DNA of 64,000 bases from Malurus cyaneus samueli. Lineage: Eukaryota; Chordata; Aves; Passeriformes; Maluridae. The notes below the pieces were generated by a model, which did not search any database, was not told the DNA's origin, and worked only from the letters and a program-made list of their open reading frames with translations. The stretch covers positions 51,026,050 through 51,090,049 of the forward strand of contig CM019237.1 of assembly GCA_009741485.1 (NCBI GenBank), given 5' to 3'. The translations under genes and the position numbers were made by a program. Positions 31,567 through 43,500 of the stretch are shown piece by piece (the first letter of the stretch is position 1; each line of letters starts with the position of its first letter).

Positions 31567-34500
31567 GTGGGTGAGCGGCTCCGCAACGGGAGAGCGGCGC
31601 CGGGGGAGCAGCCCCTGAGGGAGGGCAGCCCCGGCGCTGAGGGAGCAGCCCCGAGCCGGTGGCGAGCGGCGCTGAGGGGACACCCCCGAGCCAGGGGTGA
31701 GCTGAGGCCGTGGAGAGCGGTGCTGAGGGCAGCCCCTTCACGCCTGGATGAAGAGCAGAGTCACGGTGCTGCCTGGCCGGGGACGGTGGGAAGGGCAGCG
31801 TGCGGGTTGTGTTACCGAAACTGCAGCTCGGGGCTGTAAAGACATCAGGTATACTGTGCGTATCTGATTGCGTCTTATTGTTGTCGGCGTGAAGTTTGAA
31901 AGCTTTTGGAGATCTCGGTAACGGGAGATAGAATACTGGAGAGAGGTGATGAATTCAAAAACCGCGACACTCTATCGGCTACTAAGAAAAAAATAACCGT
32001 GTCCCAGCCAAGCGCAGAGAGTGTCATCGAGCCTTCAGTTTTTTATGCCAGAGAAGATTAAGAAAACAAACAGCAACAGTATTAGACTCAGGATGTTGAT
32101 GATGTTTAATGCATTATGGGTTGCGTTGGCTTTTGCCTGATTTTTTGCTTTTTTTCCCCAATTCACTTCCACACAGGTCTGCCCTGCTCTTAGTCATTTA
32201 TAATCTTGAATGCTTTTTTTCCCCATTTAAGTTTCAGAATAGGGACAGGAGAAAAGCATTGCAAGTCATGATATGAGTGTTTATAGTCAGGAAAGCTCTG
32301 AATCTGTTCCAGCTGCTTTCTGTCTGTTGTGTGTCTGGTACTGTTAATAGCAGCAAAACGTGTTTATTCCAGAGAGAACAAATCTACATTATCTAAAGTA
32401 TACACCCAGTCACAAACTTCTTATGGAATTACACCCCCCTCAATAAGTATTCATGCAGGTGATTTGGAGGAGGAATATCAACTGCTGTGCTTAGATAGGA
32501 ATGTATGAGAAGGGACATAGTGGAAGAGGATGATATAGAGGCAGTATAAAGCTGCTAAGAAAACCTGAAGCTGAGAGCTGTTGCATTTCCATGTGCCAGT
32601 ATGAAGCTGGAGGTATCAAAGTGGATCTGTGTTGTGATATAATGCAGGCTTAAGATTTGTCACCTGTGGCTGAAATCCTTGCTTGTTACCAGCTTTGTTG
32701 GGAGGGTGTAACATTTCGAAGGTAAGACAGTAGAGTGACAAGAGTCCCATGGTGCTGAAGTTTTTACAGAGGCTGGCGTGATGAAAGTCAGAAGGAAAAG
32801 AGAAAAACAGCCTAAGGCAGCAGGCTGCTCCTTCTGCTTCATTTTACTTGTAGTAGTGGCTGAGCAGGCTCTTCTGTACTAAGTGTCCCAGTGTGGGTAG
32901 AAAAAGAGTCTTAATTATTTCAGTGAGCTTTGGAAGGTAAATTAAGCTGTTGAATGTGCTTGTTCTCTACTGCTGCAGCTTCTGGGTTTTGCCCAGAAGG
33001 GGGGCAAAAGGGTATTGAGAAGATTGAGATGTCGAGGGAAGGTTACTGTGGGGAGTGCTGTGGACTGGGATGACCTCTTGAAGAGGTAGGGGCAGAGCTA
33101 CAGTACCTTACTTAGAACTGGACCATGTGGAATGGCTGGAGGAGCAGCAGTAGAGAAAGGAAAGGAGGTGAGGGGAAGGGGTGAAAAAGTTTTGGGAGTC
33201 TAGATAATAAAGAATAACTGAGGGGGCAAAAGAACCATGCAGCACAAAGCATAGGATGAGTTTCCTTGTTTCATGTGTAAAGATGGGAGGAATTTTTCAT
33301 TCTTCCTACCCTGTTGCAAAGATTAAAACTTTCTAGCATAGAACTTGAAAAATTCACATCCATAATACAGATCAAAGTATCTCTTACATCAATACCTGTG
33401 GAACCCAGCCCAAGCAGCTGTTTTCCAACCCTCATACATGTTTCAACATACAGAGTGAATGCACCCTCCCTCCTCTGTGTACACTAAAGCCTGTGAGAAG
33501 TGCAGGGTTTGGGATTTTTGTTTTTAGGTCCCTTGGGACCTGCTGCAGCAGGTTTCCTTCTGAAAGCATTATGTAATTGAATTGTTCGTGCAAAGCATGG
33601 TATATCTGCTACACTGGTAAACCTGCCTTTATTTATTGATTTTGCATTTAGCATTCAGTGTCTGTTGGGAGGAATTTTTTTTTGTATTTCTGGCAGAAAC
33701 TTGAAAAACAAAATATATGCATATGTAAGCATTCAATGTAAGTGCTAAAATTCTGTTTCTAGTGTAGTGGTTGTTTCTTATGCTATTGGATACACTGTAT
33801 ATAGTATGTTTATAAGCTGGAAAATACAGTGCCTGCATCTGATTTTGTTCATAATACACCCAGTTATTTTGCGGGCTTCTTCATATTGCAGGAAGATTTT
33901 TGTAGCCTTGAGATGTTGCAGGCAAAAGACTACTTAGTTTCGTCCCAGTAAGAAATGGAGGCTTTTAATTACTAGAGGGAATGCAGCATGATAATCCTAC
34001 TAGTCTTTATTTTCCAGAGCATTGGAGGGCAGCCTATTGCTCACAGGTTACCTGTGGCCTTCAAAGAAGTTTGCATTGTGCATTGAAAGAATTTGCTGGA
34101 GATGCCTTTGTGGTAATTGTCATGACATGTGCCTGCTTTGGTATCAAGTTCTGTGGTTCATTGGGGTTGGTTAGATTGGAACTGCACCTGAACATGAAGA
34201 GGGAGGGATTTTGCCCAAACATGTTTTGCTTGCAAGCAGTTGTGCCACTGGAATGTGCTGGTACCTTTTTGCTGTCTGCTGGAGATTATTGGTCACTCTG
34301 GTGGAATACTTAATGGGAGTTCTCCTGTGCTGCTTCAAGCCAAAGATTACTTTTTAAATCGGTGGTGTGATCTTATCCAGCTGGGCTTGGCTTAAGTAGC
34401 TTACTTAAGATTCCGTTAATGATGCTGCTGTGTTAGGTTCAGTGACAGGCTGGCTTTCAAATGGAGGGAGGAAGAGAGGACAGCAGTGCTGTCCATGCAA

Positions 34501-37500
34501 AACTCTCTGTGTATCCACACTGACAGCAAGCTGCTTCTGCCAAACCCATCAGTGCACTACTGAACTGCTTGTATTATCAATCATGATTTTTAGAAAAAAC
34601 AACAAAACCTTCACAAAAAGCCACTGATTATGCTGGTCTTGGGCTGCTGCTCCAAGGAGTGATTTGATTTGGTTGAGGAATACACAAAATCCATTTTTAA
34701 ATTCTCTTAGAAGACATGTTTCATTAAGCAAAGTTCTATAAAGGTAATAAAAGTGGAGATTTTTTTGCTAAATGCAGTTGCTGCAGTCTCATGTATCTGA
34801 TGATTTGTTGGAGGGAGAGATCAAAATTTTGGCTTATAGAGCATTTGGAATCCCTTCATTTTTCTAAGTCTTGAGACAATATTTAGTAAAATGTAAATCC
34901 AACAATTTCCCTTTGGTGTTATGGAAGAACTTGGTATTCATAGTGGGTGTTTGGTAAATGGGTGGAGCCTATCCTGAGCAAAGGCTGAGTCTGAGTCAGC
35001 TGCTGGCACACTTCCTATCCCGCTCTCACAAACTCCTTAAGACAAAACCTTAAGTGTAGAAAACATGCACAGTGCCACACTGCAGCACATGTCAAGTGCT
35101 TCCCTGAGTCATACTTGTACCTTTCATTTTCTGATGACTGCCAGTCACTTCACCATCAATTTCTTCTGGTGGCTGATGAGCTTGTTGAGGGTGGCCCTTG
35201 ATGCAGTGGCAGGATCAGTGAAGTGTCACTTCAGGGAAGAGTGGAACATGTTTGCTGGCACCTTCTTTTGCTGGCTGCCATGGGTTGGGATTGGCACTTG
35301 TGCCCTGAACCAGACTGGAGAGCTCATCCAGCTGGAAGCTAACCTGACAAAAATTATTCGTGAGCATAGGGAAAGACTTTTCCTTTTTCTGGGGCCTCCC
35401 TGCATTTACATGAATCTGAATGACTATGAATTTTCAAGACAAATGTGCAGAGACTTAAAGAAATATTGGAGGCTACTATTGGAACAGCAAGAGGTTGTGA
35501 TATTGTGCACTGTTGAGTAATGCTATCCTCTTCTAGCAACTGGAAAACTAGAAATAAATTAGAACTGCCATTTTGGTACCTGCTGAAGTGAAAGATACTA
35601 AGTTTCTGATCTTTTTTAAGTAGCTTTATTTTTGATCTCTGGTAAGTTTGTTTGCAAAGTAATTTTCTTTACCCTGGGAAAAATGCATCTGTATGTATTA
35701 GCCAACATGCTGCTAGCATCTTCTTAGCATTTAGCTAAGAAGCTGTCAGCTAACAGGAGCTAATAGCTCTTAGCTATTGTTAGCATCTGGAAAGCACCCC
35801 TGCCCAAGGCAGCAGGGATGGAACTGGGCTGGTGTTTTAAGGTCCCTTCTAACCTGAGACATTCAGTGATTTTTTTTTTTTTCCACCACGGCCACCTCCC
35901 CTTGCCTTCCGCCATGCCAGGGGAAAATACCATCCCCTGTTCCTCAGAAGAGAATTTCAGATACTTTTCCACTTAGATATGCTCTATGAAGCTGCGCTGT
36001 GGTTTAGGATGAGAAGTAGGTGTTGTTTCCCTGCTGCCTGCCTCCCCTGCTAGCTGTTTTTGAGCAATCCTCTGCTTTTTCTAAGTGGCCTTTCTTCACA
36101 AATGTGGAGTTGATTTCCTTACCTTCCTGTTGAAGCTTAGCAAAAATAGTTGTCCTAAAGGAATGCTCACCTGAACAAATAAAAGCTTGTTGCTGCCACT
36201 GGGATTTTACAGCTAATAAGCTGTCAGTATATAGAAGTAATGACTTCTAATAATGTGACACTGCAAGCTGTGTGTAACTGTGCTTGTTGAACCAGTAACT
36301 CCAGAGCTCTAGACCTTTCTCCCTCCCTGCTACATTTTAGTCATATTAGATGGAGGCAAAGGATTTGTCTGCCTGTGCCTGGTTTGTCAGGTAGTGTGTG
36401 AGTGACTCTGGCAAAGTAATTCTCTCTGAAAGAATTTCAACAGTCTTTTGACACTTTACATATTTTTGTCTTCTTAAAAGCATATGTTCATTTCAAAATC
36501 ATGAAAGTTGTCAGCAAGGTCTTGGTTCTGCAAGATATTCAAGCCCACTATTTGGCAAGGGAGCCTTGTGTGGTAACTGCCCTAATTTCTGTATATTCTA
36601 GAAGTTGTTGCATCCAGAGTAAGCAAGAATGTCAATAACCCCATTTTCAGTGCATTAGTAGAGGTAAGTGTATAAAACTTAACTTGCAGCAGTATGAGGA
36701 ATCTCCCAATTTATGTGGAGGTGAGTGTGCACTGGCAATTTCTTTTATAGGGAAAGAAAAGAGAGGGAAACAGGCTGAGATTTCTTGACTGGTTCAGAAC
36801 TCAGTTGGGGAAAGCTCTTTTTCTTCAGGGACCATAATGTGCCTTAGGAAGCCTGGGTAACACCTGGTTTTGCAGGTCTTAAATTACTGATTTTGGCAAA
36901 GATATTCTGTTTTCAGTCTCTAAATTCTTAATGAGGTGTTAAACTAATAGTCATTGGACCTGTTGGTGCCCAAGAAACAAACAAAGCTTCTTGCCAATAT
37001 TAACTGAAGAAATTTCCTAAACAAACAGCTCTATTGAAATATGAAGGAATAAATACTGTTGTTCATTTGTCTGTTAAGTTAAAAATCCCTATTTTTATCA
37101 GTTTGACTGGAAGAAATGTCTGCAAGTGTTGCATTGTGCATGTCTGCCTCAAGCAATTGCATAATATTTTGTGCACTTTCTATTTCAGATATTTGATGCT
37201 GGTGACTACTTTGGAATAATGCAAGTAGAAGAGGTGGATGAGGAGGAAGAAGTTGATGAAGAAATGGAAGAACAACTTAAAAAGAAACCAAATCCTGGAA
37301 ATGGACCTTGTTTCAAAGTTATTGTAACAAATGAAAATGGGCTTCAAGCCTCTAATCCTGATAGGTGAGTAGTGATTTCAAAACTGGCATTCAGTCTTTG
37401 AGTAGTGTGAAACCCTAAAATTATAGTGACAGTTGCTTTGAGACTTGTTTGATCCTGTTCAGAAATCCTGTTTTCCTACTCAAAGACATTGCTGCATGTT

Positions 37501-40500
37501 TGAGAAAGGATGCATGCTATGAGGCACACCTTTCAAAAGGATCTTAATGCTGTTCCTTCTTAAATCATGAAGGGAAGATACCTAGAAATTGTTTTTTATA
37601 AGCAGAGGGAGAAAATAGGGAAAAGGCATCCTTGAAATGAATGCTGCAAAAATAAAACAAACCTTTGTATCTGCAAGACTGTGTGCCTGTGGGAAAAAAA
37701 AGCACTAAAGAGGTACTTGTGGTGTCCACAAATCTCTTGCTAAGAAGGTACTCACAGTAATATTCTGTGGACTACTAAATTTCCTCAGTTGGCTAAAGTA
37801 TAATTCCAGAGTATGGTCATGTGCATGCGGGTAAAATTTAACATATGAAATTATTGTTCTCTTGCTTCAAGATCAGCTTATCTGTCATGAATACAAGACT
37901 ATGATACTATTAAACTAGAATAAAGCTGTGTAAGGAACTCTTAACATTATAGCACTGCCTTTTGTGTTCGTACTGATTTCAAAGAGAACAGACTCTTTGT
38001 CATACATTAATAAATGGCAGTGAGATGAAGTCATCTCTGCTGGAGATCTAAATGCAATTCTGCTCAGTTCTATAAAACTTCTGTGAGATCTTTCATACTT
38101 TTTAGATCTTAGGTAAACATGCAAAATCTAAACATTGAAGTTAGGCTTGATGAGTAAAACCAACAAGGAATCATAGGTACTTGCTTTACATCCTTGCTTT
38201 AATCTATATCATTGCTGTTCTAAGTCTGATAATGTGCGTAGATTATCAAGTTCAAAACCAGCTTCTGTGGTAATCTTGGGCTTCCTTGTAGCATTAAGGT
38301 ATGTGAATATAGGAGCAGAACACCAACACACCTGTTAGCTAATGTTTTCATTATTCTGTGGAGCCTTTGATTTTAAAATTAAATGAAGTTTCATGTGCGT
38401 GTGGAATCTGGGATCAATAATTGTTCAGGGATACTTGCCCTATGTGACAGCTGTCATGTTTTTAGCCTTCTGAAATGTGGGTGTTGTGGAGAGCTTTTTT
38501 GTGTGATTTGGGGTTTTTGTTAGCAAGTAGAATTCTGATTTTTCTCTGCATTGGTTCAGTAAGATGATATCACCAAAATATGGAGAACCTTTCTGTTTGA
38601 AAAACTGTGTTTCTTTCTAGAAGTCATGCAGCCTAAAGAGATGTTAAACTTGTCAAGGGAAGCTGTGCCAGATGTGTATGGTTTTATAAATGCATTTTTT
38701 TCTAAAAATAACTCGTTGACACACCCCACCCAATGGAAAACAAAAAAGAACCGAACCAAATTGAAAGTATCAAAACTTAAAGCATGTGCATTTTCTTTTG
38801 ATAGCATATACAGGCTTTTGATGATCAGACTTCTCCACCTTACAGATGACAGCAGATGTCACAAGCCTCATGGCTAACAAGGTCCTCAAATAATTTTTCA
38901 AAATAATGTATTGTTTTCCTTCTCCAGGCAAGAGTATCAGGTTGATGTAGTAGAGTTAATAGTGATTAAAAGCAAAGAAATTTGTGTTCTTGGCTTGGAA
39001 AGGGAATGGGTTTACAGAGTGCCTGTTTTTCATTAGCTCCTCATTTTCATGGAAATACTTGCTAATGGACTGTCTGGCTTTCTAGAACAAAACCAGTGTG
39101 CAAGTTATTACTGGAAAGTTGCTCCTACTTTGCAATGCCACACTGTAATGCGCTCTGGGAGTGACTGTGACTAAGGGCAGATTAGCTGTCAAACTATCTA
39201 GAGGGAAATGCAGCTTTTATTTGCAGAGCACGTGGCAGTGTACGTGTGAGAAGGCAGGGGTGTAACACCACCCAAACTCTCCTGCAGCGTGTTCCTCATC
39301 GACCACGCCTGGACCTACCGTGTGGAGCACGCCCGGCTGCAGCTACGCCGTGTGCCTGGCCTGCTGCACAGGATGGCCAACCTCATGGGCATCCACTTCC
39401 ACGGAGAGGTCCCAGGTGAGGGCAGCATCGAGCAGGTGCTGCAGGAAATGTGGAAATACAACCAGACCTACCAGCTCTCTCAAGGGGTAAGTCTCTACAG
39501 GATGCCAAAAGTGTGCAGTTTACTTTTTTGGAGTGAAGACATTCCTGTGCATGGATATTAACAGAGATACATATTAACAATTGACAAAGATCCTTTACAG
39601 GCATTTCTGAATAAACTTCTGTTTGGAAGGAGAGCAAATGCAATGTAGAGCTAAGATACACAGCTTTCTGATGAGAAATTTGAGTTGTTTTTTTTTTTTA
39701 ATAGAGTGAAGAAGAATATGCTGCAAAAGAAAGGGGCCATAAGGGGGAGGTCTGTTTGTATATTATGTTGGTTTTTTTCCTACTCAAAGTTTTTCATAGT
39801 GAAGGAAAGAGCCTCTCATAGAATCAACTGTTTTGCAGGAAAGTGTTTTCGCTGTGCTAGCAGCTTCCCTCACCTGTACAGAGTGCTTTACAGACCAGAG
39901 GTATATTTACACTGTCAAATTACTCCCTGCTTTGTGCTGTGTAAATGTTATCTCACCCTCAGGTGAGAATTAGTACCTTCAAGATGGAGCCTGAGTGTTT
40001 CTAGGCACAACTTACTGTGTGGGCTGCTACTTTTATGTTGTGTGGGTAAGAGCACACCAGGTTTGGTCACCCTGCCCTCTGTAGTCCTTCAGCACTATAC
40101 CAGCGTGTCTTGACCCTTCAAAACACCTTCAAGTGCACAATGTTATTTCTGAGGGAATTGCAATGGAACTCCAAGGCGTTTTTGAGTCTTTTGAATTAAA
40201 GAGAAGAAAGGTGAATGAATTCTTTGGGCTGAGCATTGTGCAGAATGGGCAGGGCTAACCATGAGCAGTGGGAGCATGATCAAACTGCACCCTGTTAGCT
40301 CAGGGTGTTGAGGTTGTTCTCTCGACTGCTCATCTTTATCCATTAAGCTTAAACTTAGCTCACAGTGGAATCAGATCTGAAAAATCCTTGAGAAGGGGAT
40401 TCATTGTGACTGCTTTTTCCTTAAGTGAAAGGGAGATCTGAATGGTGTCTCTGAGTCTTTAAATTCTATCTCTTTCTCATTTTGTCATGAATAGCTTGGG

Positions 40501-43500
40501 AGTCAAATCGAATTATCTGTGTTACCACTTGAAAAGTGATTTCCTGAAAGGCAGTTAATTCAACCTGTAGTTAAACTTGTCTTCTGTTCCATTTTCTGGC
40601 ATTGGGCTGCTTGAATATCTTAAGTCTAGTCTCTCTGTTCCATTCCTGCTCCCGTAAAAAGACCACAGTAGTGCTACCAAGCAATTTGAAGTTTCTCAGT
40701 CAGGATTTTTTCATGGCAAGTGTTGCAGGAAGGGACACTTCGATAATGCAGCCTCAACACTCACAGGTGGCAGGAGGCAGTTTTGCTCTCCTTCTCTCTT
40801 AAACTTCAAACAGTTTTTAGCTAACTGATTCTGATAGAAATGGAAGGAGAACTAATTCTACCAAGCAGTCTTCTGCTCTTTTAACTGCCTAGTTTGGTTC
40901 AGGGAAATCAGGTCTGGTAGGCAGTAGCAGTAGCATGAGAAAGAGGATGGAACTGTGCAGTCAAGGTGGGAACAGGCTAGCCATTCCCAGCAGTGCCTGG
41001 GTGCTGGCTTAGCCTCAGGGCTGAGAGCATTACTCTGTGGGGAGCACCTGCCCATAGTCCTGGCTAAAGCAGGGATCTGAGAAATTGTGTAGGGGTGCTA
41101 CTACTGCCTCTGTCTGGTGGAGCCTTTCCTGCAACTGATGTGTGTGAGATGTGTCCCTCTGTTTCATCGTTCAGACTGCAGAGGAGAAGGTTCCTGTCTG
41201 GTACATCATGGATGAGTTTGGATCACGCATTCAGCATTCAGATCAGCCAAGTTTTGCAACAGCACCTCTGTTTTATATGCCTCAACAAATTGCTTACACG
41301 GTTCTCTGGCCTTTGAGAGACCTTGAAACTGGTGGTAAGTGTGTGTCTGATGACCTGGGTTTTGCTTTAATGCTTGCAAGAGAAAATGGACCAATTCTTA
41401 CAAATCATTGAGCATTTCACAGTAGAACAAGTATTCCAAGACCAAAATGGCTGCATACTTGTAATGCTGTCAAATATAAAAATTCTCTCTGTCTGGTGTT
41501 GCCATATTTTGAGATAAAGACCTTTTACCAGTCCAAAAATGTTGCTGTTGTTTTATTGACACAGAACTTGCATCACTGCTTTAGTGAAACTGCTGATTGA
41601 GTCAACTGAAGGGTTTAAAAAAATTCCTTAAAAGTGTGTTGTAGCTTTGAATCAGAAAGTCAAGCTCTGAAAGTTGGGAAACCCCAGGTCAATTATTTAT
41701 TCCTGTAATCTTAATCAGGGGCCACTTTATGCCTCCATCATGTGGAGAAGATAAGCATCCTAAATAATACTCTTTTTATCATAGTTCTTTAATTATCTCT
41801 AACTTTTCATTTAAATAACAAAAGTTGTGCTGGTATTGATTCTCCAACTGTCATTTGTGTGCTATGCCATGATGAAGATTTTTGGCAGAAAAGGAAATGC
41901 AGCTCCTAAAGGTTTCCCTTGTTCTGCTGCAGATGAAGTTACTCGTGATTATGCTTATGGGGAAACGGATCGCCTGATCAGGAAGTGTGTTTTGCTACCA
42001 TGGGTGCCTACTGAAGTGTTGGATGTCAGCTGTTTTACTCCAGAGCCACCAGATGAGCATTACCAGGTGTAATTTTAACAAGTTAATATCATATCTTATC
42101 TCTTTTAAGAGACAGTGCCTAAAAAAACATTGCAAGATTTTGCGTCTTTTCAAACTTAAAAGACTTACTCAGAGGACAGCCATTAGATTTTTAAAAAATT
42201 CAAAGCACAGTGAGATGAGAAATGTCTTACACTTACATATAATATTTAAGTGCTTAAATGCTGGAGCAACATAAATGAGTTCTAATATTTTATTGCTGTA
42301 TTGCATAGCTTTTTTTATAAGCATACCATAAGCTACTTCATATGAGGCATCCATCATCCAGTTAGATATTGGTTGCATTTTCTGATGGATTTGATTTATT
42401 ACTGTAGCACTGCTGTTCAGTCTTGAATTACAGAAAGATTTGTTTTACTCTTTTAGGAGAAGTTATGTTTTTCAGATTGGACACTGGACTATGTTGTGGC
42501 TTAGAACCATTAAATATTGGAGCAGAGACATTTTCAATTTGATGGAACTATTATAAAGTACTTGTTCAGTTTGTTTCCTTTATAATAAAGGTTTGGGAGA
42601 TTTTAAGGATGTGAAATTAATGTCTGGAATCTCCTTTTCATGAACCATGTCTGCATGAGATTCACTTTTTAGAAAATGGAGAAACTGATACATGTGAGTG
42701 TGCTGTACTGGTTACTAATAGCATTCAAAGTGCAGCTTCTAAAGATTAATCTATACCCCAACTATCTGCTGCTTTATGATGGATGAGAGGCAGAAAATCT
42801 GTATCCAGCTTGTTATTAACAATATTTCATCAGAAAGGAAGTTAACCTGCTTCTGCTAAATACACTCAAAATAGCTAGGCTGCTTGTAACCTTAGTCAGA
42901 TTGGTTGGTTGGGATTTTGCATTTTTGGAAGAGCTATACTTTGCATTAACCAATGAAAAACAGCAGTGCACCCAGAGTTTGTCTTATGTGTGTTCTCTTG
43001 GCACGAGTTCCTGTGTCTCAGATAAGGCAGTTTTTTTGCATATGTTTGAATTCTGTTTTGGTATGATCAGGTCAAGTTAAAGAGCTGTGTGGGGCACACT
43101 TTATCACTCTGTCTAAACCATCATGACTCAATGGTCAGTCTTCCATTTTGTTGGAAATAGAGTAACCTTATCTTCTACTGTATATGGTTGGCTGTGATTT
43201 GAGATTTTTTTCAGTGTTTAGGAGACAAGAATTTCTCAGGATCGTTCAACACTGTTGATGTGCCCTGGTCTTGAAGCCTTATGTCTTGTTCCTTTTCACT
43301 GATAGGATTTCCTTCTGCTTCTGTTCATGTATTGATTAGCACATTACACAATATAATAGAATTATGAAAATGTAGCTTTGCTAAAATTCACTTGCACCAA
43401 AGAGAACAGACTGATAAGGCATGCAAAGGACTCCTTCATTCTGCCTAGAATTAACTTTTTGTGTTTTTTTGTTTTCTAGGCCATTTTAGCAGAAAACAAG

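Larger units (their letters stand above)
31300..31830. promoter_or_regulatory. TTLL12: CpG island and promoter of TTLL12
   Basis: Abrupt shift from AT-rich flank to very GC- and CpG-rich sequence covering the 5' flank, first coding exon and start of intron 1. Upstream of the ATG there are GC boxes (cccgcccc-type) and an ETS-like ttccgg at 31434-31439, with no TATA box, as expected of a housekeeping promoter. The transcription start probably lies between about 31320 and 31430. Confidence 0.75.
31567..37188 (+). other. TTLL12: TTLL12 intron 1 (5622 nt)
   Basis: Largest TTLL12 intron. It starts within the CpG island with a degenerate GC-rich repeat (31589-31738). It also holds an unexplained 160-codon open stretch (35041-35520), an inverted-repeat cluster (35711-35790) and a CR1 3' tail (about 35794-35882). 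Confidence 0.8.

Noticed and set aside
31235..31741. 168-codon and overlapping 105-codon antisense frames across the TTLL12 CpG island
   Set aside because: They lie opposite exon 1 in extremely GC-rich DNA, where stop codons are rare. The peptide is dominated by Pro/Ala/Gly/Arg and has no recognisable domain.
31567..31839. Extension of TTLL12 exon 1 to a 130-codon frame
   Set aside because: Homology with human TTLL12 stops at the gtgggt donor and resumes at 37189. The extension is GC-driven.
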